A stretch of DNA of 64,000 nt. Origin: Evernia prunastri (Eukaryota; Ascomycota; Lecanoromycetes; Lecanorales; Parmeliaceae). The position numbers and the translations under genes are program-made. Positions 1-10,814 of this stretch are shown in pieces. Location: positions 1-64,000 of the forward strand of contig NKYR01000087.1 in assembly GCA_003184365.1 (NCBI GenBank), read 5' to 3'. Under the pieces are notes generated by a model. It had not been told where the DNA came from. It was given only the letters and a program-made list of their open reading frames with translations, and did no database searches. Within the stretch, counting starts at the first letter, position 1; every line of letters begins with the position of its first letter.

Positions 1-595
1 TATGTGCCTGACACATAGCCATAAACACTCCCTTTGTACCTGACAGCTAGGGTACGTCCGTAACAGTACTATTCTAGTTAACTATGCGAGTGAGAGATTA
101 TAATCGACGAGATCGCTTTCGAGCTGAGATATCTTGTAAGTAGTATTCGTCTTCTTTACGTTTAAATAAAAGATTATATTAATTTAATTTGTGAGAATAA
201 TAGTCTTCGCATATATTTTATATATCGAAGAACGAATTATCAAAAGAAGCGATAAGCTCTTATTGTTTTTAAAATTATCGTATTGTTTAAAAAAACTCGC
301 TGATTCGTCTTCGTCCTTTAATCACACTCTATAGAAAGATACTTATCGACTTATCGAGATGATAAATAATAAACTTTACGTTCTTTTGATATCGACGATA
401 TAAATAATAGAGATTCTCGTCGCTCTTATAATAATTTACGATCTTTTAATTGGTTATAAATACGAGATTCGTGAAATAAATTCGTTTTAACGTTTGAGAT
501 ATAATGTAATCTTAAAAACGACATCGTATAGTGCTTTTATAATATATCTTTTCGTTTTAATAAAGTGAAATACTCGTTAATTTAAAGAAGAAGCT

Positions 596-822
596 TGTTA
601 GACTGGCTTATATAATAGAAGTATAGAAGCCAGGCTAGGGTTGTGTAGCAATGTAAACTTAGTAGAGTATATATATATCTAGATGGTAAGACTAATTCTT
701 AAGGAAGGAAAATCAGAAACACGGGGGCATGCGCTCCTTAAGCTTCTTCGCCAAGGAATGCCAAGCATTCGCGGCTCAGGCGGATACATGCACTACTGCC
801 CCTTTTTGGCCTGCGCCTAACA
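596..822. mobile_element. Solo or terminal LTR, copy A (227 bp)
   Basis: The unit starts TGTTAG and ends CTAACA, the inverted TG...CA termini of LTR retrotransposons. It is preceded by AAGCT (591-595), the same five bases that flank the second copy on both sides, so it looks like a target-site duplication. The body is rich in CpA/TpG and carries no RIP signature, unlike the DNA around it, so it inserted after that DNA was mutated. The bases after this copy (823-847) differ from the flank after copy B, so copy A may run into the inside of a full element. Confidence 0.75.
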
Positions 823-847
823 TTTTTATCATATATAGAAAATCGTA

Positions 848-848
848 N
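848..848. other. Single N: assembly gap or scaffold join
   Basis: One undetermined base. Directly to its right begins a 275-bp segment (849-1123) that repeats 548-822 base for base, including 48 bp of unique left flank as well as the LTR. Repeating the flank as well as the element is what two overlapping but unmerged contigs would give. Confidence 0.85.
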
Positions 849-896
849 CTTTTCGTTTTAATAAAGTGAAATACTCGTTAATTTAAAGAAGAAGCT

Positions 897-1123
897 TGTT
901 AGACTGGCTTATATAATAGAAGTATAGAAGCCAGGCTAGGGTTGTGTAGCAATGTAAACTTAGTAGAGTATATATATATCTAGATGGTAAGACTAATTCT
1001 TAAGGAAGGAAAATCAGAAACACGGGGGCATGCGCTCCTTAAGCTTCTTCGCCAAGGAATGCCAAGCATTCGCGGCTCAGGCGGATACATGCACTACTGC
1101 CCCTTTTTGGCCTGCGCCTAACA
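897..1123. mobile_element. Solo LTR, copy B (227 bp) with 5-bp target duplication
   Basis: Identical to the unit at 596-822. AAGCT lies on both sides (892-896 and 1124-1128), a clean 5-bp target-site duplication, so this copy on its own reads as a complete solo LTR in the RIP-like block. No PBS, polypurine tract or protein-coding region is next to it. Length and termini suit a small Copia- or Gypsy-type LTR; the superfamily cannot be decided without the inside of the element. Confidence 0.8.
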
Positions 1124-1385
1124 AAGCTAAAGATTATCAACGTAAAGATAATTATCTGATCGAAGTCGTTATTCTACGACTGTGAATAAGCGTATAATCG
1201 AAGCTCGTTTACATAGTTAATATCGTCTATAGCAAGAGTATTATTCGATAAATAAATGTTCGTTCGAAAGTATTAAGCTCGAAAGCTATCGTTTAAACGA
1301 TTTTAAAGTTTTCTTCACGCACTTTATTCGTCTAAAGAAGATATAAATAATCATTAAAGTCGAAATTAAGGTCAACGATTAGAAG

Positions 1386-3382
1386 ATGACATACAGTCAG
1401 CAACCCGGGATCAAGTCTCCATTTTTCACCTACATGCAGGGTCAGAGTAAAGCAGGGCTAATGCCATTGTCCATCATATGTCTATTGTACCTCATAGCCG
1501 TTTCAATAGCTTAGTCCTAAGAACGATCACTTCAATGCCACACCCGTCTGTGCAGGTAAGGTGCTGACATGCACACTAAGTTGTTTGTGGCTCTAAAAAG
1601 AAAATTCTGTGCATTCAACCTCAGATCTGGAGCACGACACTAGATCGAAGATTCGTGCTTTCGGAGGACAATATGATAAGCGCGTTATATCAAATTGCCG
1701 GTTCTCCCACAAAAAATGTTGGCGCCGTTCCAAGTGTCATCAATGATCAAGGACATTGAGGCCAAGGCTGGAGGCGAGACCGAGAAGTAGGATTTGGTGG
1801 GAATGTGCTTGGGAGGCAAGGCATGCACGGCCTATGCAAGACACACGTGCATGCGGCGTCGCACACGGCGATGCGTCCTTTTCCTAGGTCGCCTCCTACT
1901 CTTCCGGACCCGATAGCAAGTCCTCGGCTGGCGGCCGAAGGTCACTCGGCAACGGTCGACACCAACATCGCTCCCAATATAAGGTGAGACATTTGAGGAA
2001 GCATTGAAGGTGCCGATCTAGGTCCATATATCCAACAGCCAGCTTCACGTCTTCATGGCCGCTCTTGGCGATTTATCCGATCCAGTCTTGATTGTTGAGT
2101 GTGAGCGTGGGTACCAGACGCTGCTTGACTTCTTCCACAATTATGTGTAAGATGTTCAACGCAAGAAGCTGTTATTCAGTCATTGCTCGTCATCACGGCA
2201 GCATGTGGCTTGATGAGATGGTCTCCGTTGAAATAGCTTTATTCGCACCGACAACGAAGTAAAAGAACGCAGAATTTCCGCGAGCTTCAATGACCATGAA
2301 AGCTTTAGTAGCCATCATAGTAATGTGGAGACACTATAGTTGGTATTCATTCCCAACCCGCATCATGCTACGAAACTATGGAAATTAAAAATGCGCCGGA
2401 GGGGAGCAATTATCGTTTGGGTCAGCTTGTATCCTAACCGAATGTGATATTGCCGAAGTTACTGGTGCACCGTCAGTATTACATTCGCAAAACTGAACAG
2501 GACATACAGCCGTAACTAATTACATTGTCAGGGGATCGACGCTATGCTTTGACCACCAGAGCACCCCGTGGAAGAGAGCAAGCTTCCTAGTGGGTGAATT
2601 GCGTATCTTCTTCTATCTTTGGATCGGTAAGTGCGAGTCCTGAAGAGAGGTGGCTTCGTGTCTCCACTAATAAGGCTGACGAGAGGATAGCCACTTTGGA
2701 AGTATGTCTGTCGAGATGTGCAGACAGCGCGCTATTGCCACTCTAGTCCTTGCATGGCGCGGAACATGATCAACTCGATTGCCAGTCTATTTTCATTTCA
2801 CCGAATGAGTGTAAGATCCAAGACTCTCACGCATGACATGAGAAGTTACACCCTTCCATTCATGTTGGTAGTCTCTTCTCTCGTCTAGCCAGCGACCCCG
2901 AGGCCTGTTTCAACAACAATCGATGCTAAGTATCAGAGCTTCCGGGATTTTGGCCATGAATCGTATTGGGAGCTGGCAGAATTGTCACAGAGACGAATCA
3001 TGGATTTGTAAGCGTCTGGTTTCCGCTCTTGGTAGTAAGAGGAATCGATTCGAAAGCGAGGTAAATGACTATGACAAAAGAAGTACGTGTAAAGACGTGA
3101 TTCGAATTAGAATAGGATAAGTGTTCGGATTAGCGTCACCAGTGCATGGCTATTTCTTTCTGATGGTGCTTCATTCGCACAGATAAGAAGGGGCCTTCAC
3201 AATATACTCAACGATAGGCTAATGAGAAATCTAGACGGTTGGCCTGCCAGTGCGCTACATCGGTCTCAGACCTACGATACCAAGTGTAAATCCATGCTCT
3301 CAACCTCCTTCCACAGCAAGGTAGCATCATCAGTCCAAAGCCCCTCGCCAACAGCATGATGGCATCGGACGCATCTCTCATC
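1386..3382. other. Gene-free stretch with possible gene remnants
   Basis: I find no convincing gene. Two fragments look weakly coding. A 31-codon stretch from ATG at 2055 to TAA at 2150 reads like protein but has a stop just upstream. Around 2533-2760 an open stretch is broken by a plausible 64-bp intron (from about 2627, GTAAGT, to GATAG). Neither extends into a recognisable product. They could be decayed gene pieces or chance. Confidence 0.4.
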
Positions 3383-4101
3383 CTATAGCTCAATCTTGTT
3401 CAACAATTTCCGATGATGATGTCCCTTCCGCTCCTGTCCCTCATAATTACCCTTACCTCGCGGATTCATGGTATCATCAGAGCACTCCGCGAAGCCATTC
3501 TTGCGCTGTCCATCGTGCGTGATGACTGCACAATACACAGCGCTCGAATAATCGGAAGCGATGCTCCCGATCACGACACGATCAGCTCCAGGTGATGAAC
3601 CATCGTACACACTTCCAGCCATGATGGGGAACTCCAGGTAGGGCTTTGAGGCGTGCGGGAAGCTGAAGTGCTCGTAGTCATTGTAAGCGTGGGGGTATTT
3701 GTCCCTGCCTGGTTGCTGTAAATCAGTTGGGGTTGTCGTGGGCGATACTGAGGTTAAAACAAACCAAGTGTTTGGCCCTGGGACGCGAGTGAGAGAGCCT
3801 CTACGCACATCATTGGGTCAGCATTACTTAGTGGAGGCAGAATACAGAGATGCAAGACCATTCTGGAGTAGAAAGGTCCTTGCTCCGTGAACATCTCTTA
3901 TGACTCAATCTCAATACTGAACAGGAAAGATCGTCTCAAATCTACGTACGGGAGGCAGCAGCATTAATATCGGTTTGAGAGTAGGAAGTACCTAGATAAC
4001 GTAAGCTGTGGGCAGTCCAGATAATACAATATAAAGAACGGGTAGAATGGGTATGTACCATCACAGTTGCAGCCCGTGGGCTCATAGTATATCTCTGCCA
4101 T
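3383..4101 (-). CDS. Guanyl-specific ribonuclease, T1/N1 family, no signal peptide
   Basis: Predicted to cleave RNA 3' of guanosine through a 2',3'-cyclic phosphate. Four exons: 4101-4059, 3991-3950, 3800-3765, 3708-3383 (148 aa). All family catalytic positions are present: Tyr45 and His47 in a YPH motif, Glu66 in YLEFPI, Arg84 in GADRVV, His105 in VITHDG. The guanine-binding loop reads YNDYE where RNase T1 has YNNYE. Family members are normally secreted after a signal peptide. Here the frame starts MAEIYYEP directly before GCNCDG, with no hydrophobic leader, and an in-frame stop lies a little upstream, so the enzyme may stay inside the cell. A tail of about 40 residues follows the catalytic His. 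Exons 2 and 3 are only 42 and 36 nt, and their borders come from splice signals and family fit. Confidence 0.85.
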
Positions 4102-4178
4102 CGTAACCTTTCTGTGCGGTGCTGTGCAGAGACTAATCTGGGATGAGGAAGGTAGCGTTAAAGAAGTCCTAAGAAACG

Positions 4179-4188
4179 TTTATATATA
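4179..4188 (-). promoter_or_regulatory. TATA-like box of the ribonuclease gene
   Basis: On the minus strand this reads TATATATAAA, about 80 bases upstream of the proposed ATG at 4101. The spacing allows transcription to start some 30 bp downstream and leaves a short leader. The rest of 4102-4478 shows nothing I recognise. Confidence 0.4.
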
Positions 4189-4478
4189 CTCATTGAAACA
4201 ACAAGGATCGGGCCGAGCTGCAGCAGCACGTTCCCCACTGATTGGACGACAAGACCTCGTCATGCAGTCTCGAAGCAAGGGACAGCGTGGGAGTGCATCC
4301 GTCATCTTTTTGCCAATTTGGACGAAAGAAAGTACGAGCTTTTGTTACTTAGTAGCATACACTAAAGGGAGACGCTAGACGATGCCACTCAGTAGACCAA
4401 ATTCTCACGGGTGAGTCGACTTTATGCTGATCAGACAATGCATGCTAGCAACAACGCCATACCCAAGGCGGGAGAAAA

Positions 4479-5319
4479 TCATTCGGTCTTGCCTTTACCT
4501 ACGGTGCCCGCGTCAATGACACCCACTCTATGTCCCACAAACCTTATATCTTTTTTCTCCAAATCTGCTGCGATAAAGTCCGCACAGTCCTCTAAGGTTG
4601 TACCATATCTATGTACATTGCCAGCAACACTGATCAAGGGGCCCACATATGGAATGTTGTGGAAGTACGAATTCTGCCAATCGGTCACCACATCAGCCGA
4701 TGCGTTCAGTGGATTGCCGCGAGGCGTGTCAAGGAGGGTGACAGTTTTGTTGGCGGGTGTCATGATGCCGGGGCAGAACATTGACCATTGGAGGTTCTTC
4801 TGTGGCAAGTTGGAAAGAAAATTATATGTGAGATTGTGTTCCGTAAAGATTGGGACACTGGACTGAGATCAGCTAAAGGACTACAGGATATCGAAAAGGC
4901 GCGGCGTACTATGCCATCAGCTGAGTGCCTTCCATACCAGGAAAGTCTAAGACCGACATACCACCCAAGAACCAAGCTCTGATGGGACGATTGAGCTCTT
5001 TGCTGGCCTGGACAGCCCCAGTAGCTACCGCCTTGATGATGTCTTGCATTCTAGGCTTTGACCAAGGCAAAACGGACCCTTGGCCCGCGCTGCTGATTAG
5101 GGTATCACACTCATGTTCAAGCAGTGCATGCTTGATGCCATCTGAATCTGTCGCGTCACCGTTGACAACAATGACCTGGGACAGAATGGTTGAGGGTATC
5201 AATTCTCTGAGTTTGGCCTCATTCCGCACATAGACGACGACTTTCTGTTGATGTGGGAGGAGCGCAGCAAGCAGGCGTGACCCTAGATTTCCAGTTGCTC
5301 CGAGTAAGAGGACGGCCAT
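4479..5319 (-). CDS. NmrA-like NAD(P)-binding Rossmann protein
   Basis: Two exons, 5319-4910 and 4857-4479, joined over a 52-bp intron (262 aa). The start MAVLLLGATGNLGSR puts the dinucleotide-binding GATGNLG loop at residues 7-13, as in the NmrA/SDR-a group. The earlier in-frame Met at 5364 would only add an unlikely leader. The second exon holds a conserved-looking LQWSMFCPG segment near the substrate side. No YxxxK catalytic pair is evident, so it may be a redox sensor or an atypical reductase; the substrate is unknown. It lies on the same strand as the ribonuclease, about 380 bp away, with no sign of functional linkage. Confidence 0.8.
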
Positions 5320-6064
5320 TGTATTGTAATCGCTGATTACGATGGTAGAAAAGGATTTGAGCAAAGTCCGAGGGAATTCCCAGAAAAGCGGGGCCGGACA
5401 GTCAAGCCGTCCTCATCCTTGCCGAAGCCCCCAAAGTTGATTTACTGTAGTTTAATAAGCCAACCTTCACTCGCGTATTCTAGCATAAGGTATCTTAGTA
5501 TAGTACCTCAATGCTCAGACTGAGGCCTGATCAATTCAAAATTACGGCATGTTTCAGGAGATGACCCAGATTTGACGTTGCGAAAAAATTAAAAAGACGA
5601 AAGGACCAAAACATATCTACAGCTGTATAGAAGATCCGCTGATCGTCTCTGTGCTGAAGTGACTGACCCGACAGGAGTTCAGGATCGCCCGTCGTACGCT
5701 TCGGAGGCGCAGAGCGTCAAGCGAGTCAGGCTGATGTGTGCTGAGGAAGATCGTTACTCCGCATGCAGAGACTTGTCAGAATACTGGGCCCAATCATCCC
5801 AGCTAGGTATGTCGATAGTACGATCTCTGATATTCCGGAGCAGGATATATGTGAAGTCTTATGTCATACGAGTATCGTGAAAGCAGCTGTAGCGAAGCGG
5901 TATAAGCCCAATACAATCAATAGTCTCTTCGTACATTAATCCGTCGGTAGCTAAGGCCTTTAGCGGCCGTTAGCGTGTTCGAGGTGATGTACCGATTCTG
6001 AAGAATAAATCAACACTCCCAGAACATCTCTACGTTCTTTAAACCCCAGCCGGCCCCAAGCAGA
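5320..6064. other. Intergenic, divergent promoter region
   Basis: It separates the NmrA-like gene (-) from the MOZART1 gene (+). I see no open frame with protein character, no tRNA fold and no repeat. Confidence 0.5.
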
Positions 6065-6375
6065 ATGCCGAGCGTTGAATTGGCATCCAAGCGCCAAGCT
6101 GCCAGAGAAGTAATCGATATTCTTGAAGAAATTTCTATACTGCTTGTATGCTTTCCCCCTCTGGTCTCCAGTCGCGTGAGCTAATACCGTAGCTTACAGA
6201 ACACACATCTGGACCGCAGCACACTATCTCTTTGTGTATCCTTGATCGAGAATGGCGTTAATCCTGAAGCACTGGCTGTGAGTGGTGGGCTTTGGGAGGA
6301 TCGAGCATCTATCACTAATCGAAGTATACATAGACCGTGATCCGTGAACTGAGGAAAGAGGGCGCAAAGGTCTAG
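6065..6375 (+). CDS. mzt1: Mitotic-spindle organizing protein 1 (MOZART1/Mzt1)
   Basis: A 66-aa protein in three exons (6065-6145, 6200-6277, 6334-6375), all joined in phase 0 over introns of 54 and 56 bp with GCTAAT/ACTAAT branch sites. The product follows the MOZART1 pattern throughout: an N-terminal helix ending in VIDILEEISILL, then LDRSTLSLCVSLIENGVNPEALA, then VIRELRKEG. Mzt1 binds gamma-tubulin complex proteins and helps place and activate gamma-tubulin complexes at spindle pole bodies. Each exon is too short to be found by a simple ORF scan, so this gene is easily missed. It converges with CUE5, with 196 bp between the stop codons. Confidence 0.9.
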
Positions 6376-6571
6376 CGGCAAGGTAGCGTCGAATCTGGAT
6401 AAGTGTCGATATTGCACTTCGGACGAACTCGTGAGGCGTGGAAAGGAAGATACTAGGCCACGGCTTTTCGCTCATGCTATAGGTTCAATAGGATGATATC
6501 ATGGCGCTCTACGCTAGGACCAAGACGCGCCCCCCTATTTACAGAATCCGGTCCCAAACATTGGTATCACG

Positions 6572-8089
6572 TTAAGGCTTGCCCACCAACTTCTCGGTCT
6601 CCTTATCCCTGGTCACCACACTCCCAGACCTTTCTTGAGGTTCAAGCTTCTTGTCGCCTGGGGAATCGATATCGTCTGACATGGCCTCGGCCGCTGCCTG
6701 CTTCAGCCGCTCACTATCTTCTGCTTTGACATCCTTCTTCTTCACTTCTTCATCATCACTATCGCCTAGGCTGAAGGGATCATGGTCTGCCACTGGACTA
6801 GGGTCTACTGGAGCCAGTGGCTGCCACTTACTTGATTTGCCTCCGGTGCCGGATGACGGACGGTTAATTGGATCGGGCGATTTGGGATAGTGAATGTCAA
6901 TCTCTTCTGGTGGTCCCTCTTGAAAAGAGACTCTGCGACCTGACTGGGTTGATTGAGGGCGGGGCGGTGTTGGTTTAAAAAGATCTGGGTTTGCCAAAGG
7001 CCGACTTGAACGCCGTTGGGCTGCTCCTTTCATTAGCCTTCAATAAGTCAGTGTTGGGTATAGCTACCACATACCCTCGTTATCTCTCATTTGAAGGCCA
7101 GCAAAGTCATCTCCAAGCACTTGTGGATCGGCATCGTATCGCTCACGGTCTGCACTTCGCCTTCCGAATTCGCTGCTCCTCCTACCACCAGACTGTTGCT
7201 GAACTGGATAGCCCGTTTGTGGCCGTTGCCCTTGAAAACCATCCTCGTCTTCACCATCGATCTTCTTTTTCAAGCTGTTGACCCATTTATTGACTGTCGA
7301 TTGTGTTTCGAGAAAGCCCTTCTTGATGTTGTCTTTAAGGATGGGCAACTCCTCTTGTTTGGTGGTTAGATATTACTTGGATTCCTCCATGGTAGGTAAA
7401 CGTACCATCAAACCAACTGGGTCCTTCATCTTGATCATATCCACCTGCTTGTCTCCCGGGTGCACGTTGCTGTTGCCTTCTGTTGCCTGATCCAGATCTC
7501 GGGACTTCACCATAACCAGGAGCCCCGTTGTAATGCTCGGCAAGCTGCCGCGCGTATCGCTCATCTGCTGCAAGCTGGCTTTCCTCTGTAGATGTTGGAC
7601 CGATGGGAGCCCGTTGTGGCCTCGGGGGTTGCGGCGGTGGAGGAGGCTCTGCAGCATCTGGATCCGACATGCCTGATCATTATTAGCATCCTTGAAACGA
7701 GCTGAAGTCCTGTGACAGTAAATACCCAGGAGAGCGTTGAAAGCCGGTTCTACTCGCCCACCACTAGCCCGCAAGACAGCCTTGACAACTGCAGCATCAA
7801 TAGAGGGAAATGCCTCTTTCAAAGTATTCTCCGCTTGTTGCTCTGGAGCTAATGGACGTCGTGGCTTGGAAGGGGGAACATCTTCCTCTGCGCCAGACTT
7901 CGGCTTTTCCGTCAAAGGGACAGATTTTAAGGGAGATGATGTTGTCTCTGCATTCTCGTCATCGAAGTCTAATGCTTTCGCCGTAGTTGGTGATTCCGGT
8001 GGAGCCTCTGGCTTCTGCCGTTTGTTAGTAAGCAACCATCTTGATCGCTTCTTGCCAATGCGACGTACAGGTCTCTCTGATTCTGACAT
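6572..8089 (-). CDS. cue5: CUE-domain ubiquitin-binding protein, Cue5-like
   Basis: Five exons: 8089-8069, 8014-7726, 7672-7406, 7353-7075, 7026-6572 (436 aa). The CUE domain is at about residues 69-108, with KEAFPSID and VEPAFNALLGMSDP, the usual ubiquitin-binding helices. A Pro-rich stretch, a basic/polar middle (ILKDNIKKGFLETQSTVNKWV) and a disordered acidic C-terminus follow. In yeast, Cue5 links ubiquitinated proteins to Atg8 for aggregate autophagy (TOLLIP-like); transfer to this protein is inference. The first exon is only 21 nt. Its 54-bp intron has no in-frame stop, so an ORF caller would read through it. The last acceptor is ambiguous by one codon (exon 5 could begin at 7023). It shares a 262-bp divergent promoter with the DEAH helicase. 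Confidence 0.9.
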
Positions 8090-8350
8090 GAGCACAGCTA
8101 CGAGAGCTATTATGATGTAAGCTAGAGCTTTCCGATACCTAGGATCGACTTTGGGTTGAGAGAGAAAACAAAAGACATGTTGCAACCTGATTGACCTCGT
8201 CTATTGCGGCTCGGCTAAACGCGCAAAACTGAAGGCCAAGCCACGGTTTTTTTAAGGTACTTTATTTTACTATTTAGTTCAGTCTTAGGACCTTTTTTCA
8301 TGTAACTCCACCAAGTAGCTGGGCTCCATGGCAATTTGATATGCGGACAG

Positions 8351-10609
8351 ATGGCCGAATTCGATCTATCAGCTTCATTTATTCCTTCTCTCCATAAGCC
8401 GTCCTCTCTCCTTCCTATTGCACGTCATCGTCAGAGCTTACTATATCTCGTTGAAACTTTCCCAGTGACTATAGTTGTCGGTCAAACAGGTTCGTACCAC
8501 ACGTATCTCATTTCTTGCTCGGAATCAGAACTGGAGACACGCAACAGGGAGTGAAAGGGTCTTTTAGTCCGTTGCCTTGGCTGGACGAAACTTTGCTGAC
8601 CCAAATTGTGCGTAAGGGAGTGGGAAAACAACACAGATACCACAATTCCTCGAACAGGCAGGATGGTGCGAAGAAGGCAAAGTTGTCGCGGTCACCCAGG
8701 TAGGTGAGTTTGAAACCCCTGCCTGTCGACAGCCTGGTTCGTTGACCACTAACGACATATCAGCCTCGGAGAGTCGCCGCAACTACCGTGGCCACTCGTG
8801 TCGCAGAGGAGATTGGATGTAAATTAGGGGAAGAAGTCGGCTACTCAATCAGATTTGAAGACCTGACTAGTGCCAAAACTCGCATTAAGTTCCTGACGGA
8901 TGGTCTTCTTCTTCGAGAAGCACTTGCAGATCCTCTATTATCGAGATACTCAATCATCATGGTTGACGAAGCTCACGAGCGCTCGTTAAGTACTGATATT
9001 CTTCTGGGTGTACTGAAGAAGGTCAGTAAGAGAAGGCCAGATCTCCGTATAATTATCAGTAGCGCAACACTGCAGGCAGAAGACTTTCTCCGTTTCTTCA
9101 CTGGAGATCAGCCTGAACAGAATGGTGATGCAGCCCATCATTCTGTAGGTCGGATAATCAGCCTAGAAGGACGAATGTACCCTGTGGATACGATGTTTCT
9201 AGAGGAGCCGGCCGAAGATTATGTCGAAAGGGCAGTGAAGACCGTGTTTGATATACATGCCAGCGAACCGGATGGCGACATACTTATTTTCTTGACTGGT
9301 CGAGAAGAGATTGACACGGCGCTTCAGCTAATTGCAGACCGAGCAGCGTCTCTACACCCTCGGGCCCAATCTATCCTCTCGCTACCTCTGTATGCTGGGC
9401 TCACGAGCGAGCAGCAGCTCTATGTATTCGAGCCTGCTCCAGAGAGTACCCGCAAAGTCATCGTTTCAACGAACATTGCGGAGGCTTCAGTGACAATCGA
9501 TGGCATTGTCTATGTCATCGATTGCGGCTTTGTCAAGCTCCGTGCCTTTAATCCCAAGACTGGCATTGAATCTTTGACGGCCACGCCTGTTTCCAAGGCA
9601 TCGGCCACACAACGTGCTGGCCGAGCAGGGCGGACGAAACCGGGGAAATGCTACAGGTTGTATACGCAGCCGGCTTACGAGAGTCTGCCGGAATCCACTG
9701 TGCCGGAAATCCAGAGATCAAACCTTGCACCAATCATTCTTCAATTGAAAGCACTTGGAATTGACAATGTTCTCCGCTTTGATTTTCTCACACCTCCACC
9801 GGCGGAACTGATAATCCGTGCACTGGAGCTGCTGTACTCATTGGGAGCAGTGGATGACTACGCAAAGCTTACTCGGCCCTTGGGCGTACGCATGGCCGAG
9901 CTTTCGGTTGAACCGATGATGGCTAAGGTTCTCTTATCAGCACCTACAATGGGGTGTCTGAGCGAGATCATGTCTATTGCAGCAATGACTAGTTTGCAAG
10001 GGACTGTTTGGTTTCATCACGATGGAGAGAAGAAGGCAAGCGAATCTGCTCGGCGGAAGTTTGCTGTTGAGGAAGGAGATCACCTTACGCTACTAAATGT
10101 GTATCAAGCTTTCGTATCTAAAGGTAAGAAGGATTCGAAATGGTGTCGGGACAATTATCTAAACTACAAATCTATGGCACGCGCCGTCAGTATTCGAGGT
10201 CAGCTAAAGCGGTATCTGGAACGATTTGGAATTGACGTTGATGAAACACTTGCTGCGAATAAGCGGGCAGACGAAATGCCTGGTAAAGGAGAACAGATCA
10301 GAAAGTGTCTGACAGCTGGGTATTTTGCTCATGCCGCCAGGATGCAATCTGACGGGACCTTCAAGACGATCAATGGGAGCGTGATTTTGTACGCTCATCC
10401 GAGCTCTCTCATGTTTGTAAGTCTACTTTCGCCCGCAAAACCATGAAAGTCTTGCTCACTACTTGTAGAATAGGAAGGCAGATTGGATCATCTTCCACGA
10501 AATTCTCGAGACCGGGAACAAAACCTTCATTCGAGATGTCACGAAGATCGAGAAGAGCTGGTTGCTTGATGACTCGTTGTCCACATATTATCGAATCAGG
10601 GGGGATTGA
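8351..10609 (+). CDS. DEAH-box ATP-dependent RNA helicase, DHX35-like
   Basis: Four exons: 8351-8489, 8617-8699, 8764-10416, 10469-10609 (671 aa). In order: Walker A GQTGSGKT at 44-51, split by intron 1; TQPRR; DEAH at 142-145; SAT (motif III); TNIAEASVTI (V); QRAGRAGR (VI); then winged-helix/HA2 and OB-fold regions typical of DEAH spliceosome-type helicases, ending in a YYR-containing tail. The start is the ATG at 8351, giving MAEFDLSASFIP, which leads directly into the conserved LPIARH segment. DHX35 proteins associate with late spliceosomes (C complex); a precise role here is inferred from family. Length is close to that of the family. Confidence 0.92.
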
Positions 10610-10814
10610 GATTGACCTTCTGGCGAGACTTGGAGATGACGCATCCAAAGACGTCCATCGCGACACATGAACTTTGTATCTTAGACATTACATAGAGAAA
10701 AGTGGTCTGATTCAAAGTATTGGCCAATCAGAAGCGTGCCTGCTGAGTGAATCTATGCCGCTCCCAACACTCCTACGGGCAAAAATGTAGCCAACTCTCT
10801 CACCATGATCAAAC

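Larger units (their letters stand above)
80..1385. repeat. AT-rich RIP-like block, interrupted by a nested LTR
   Basis: Positions about 80-595 and 1124-1385 are strongly AT-rich. CpA and TpG are rare, TpA is very common and CpG is kept, which is the pattern left by repeat-induced point mutation in Pezizomycotina. No open frame of note survives. The right edge at about 1385 is sharp: normal base composition resumes within a few bases. The original repeat can no longer be named. Seen: composition and edge. Inferred: RIP as the cause. Confidence 0.7.

Noticed and set aside
1799..1990. GMCLGGK motif resembling the nucleophile loop of dienelactone hydrolases
   Set aside because: The sequence on either side does not follow the family in any frame, and no upstream or downstream core motif was found. 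Probably chance.
2055..2150. 31-codon frame with protein-like composition
   Set aside because: A stop lies just upstream, no splice extension gives a family match, and it is too short to support alone.
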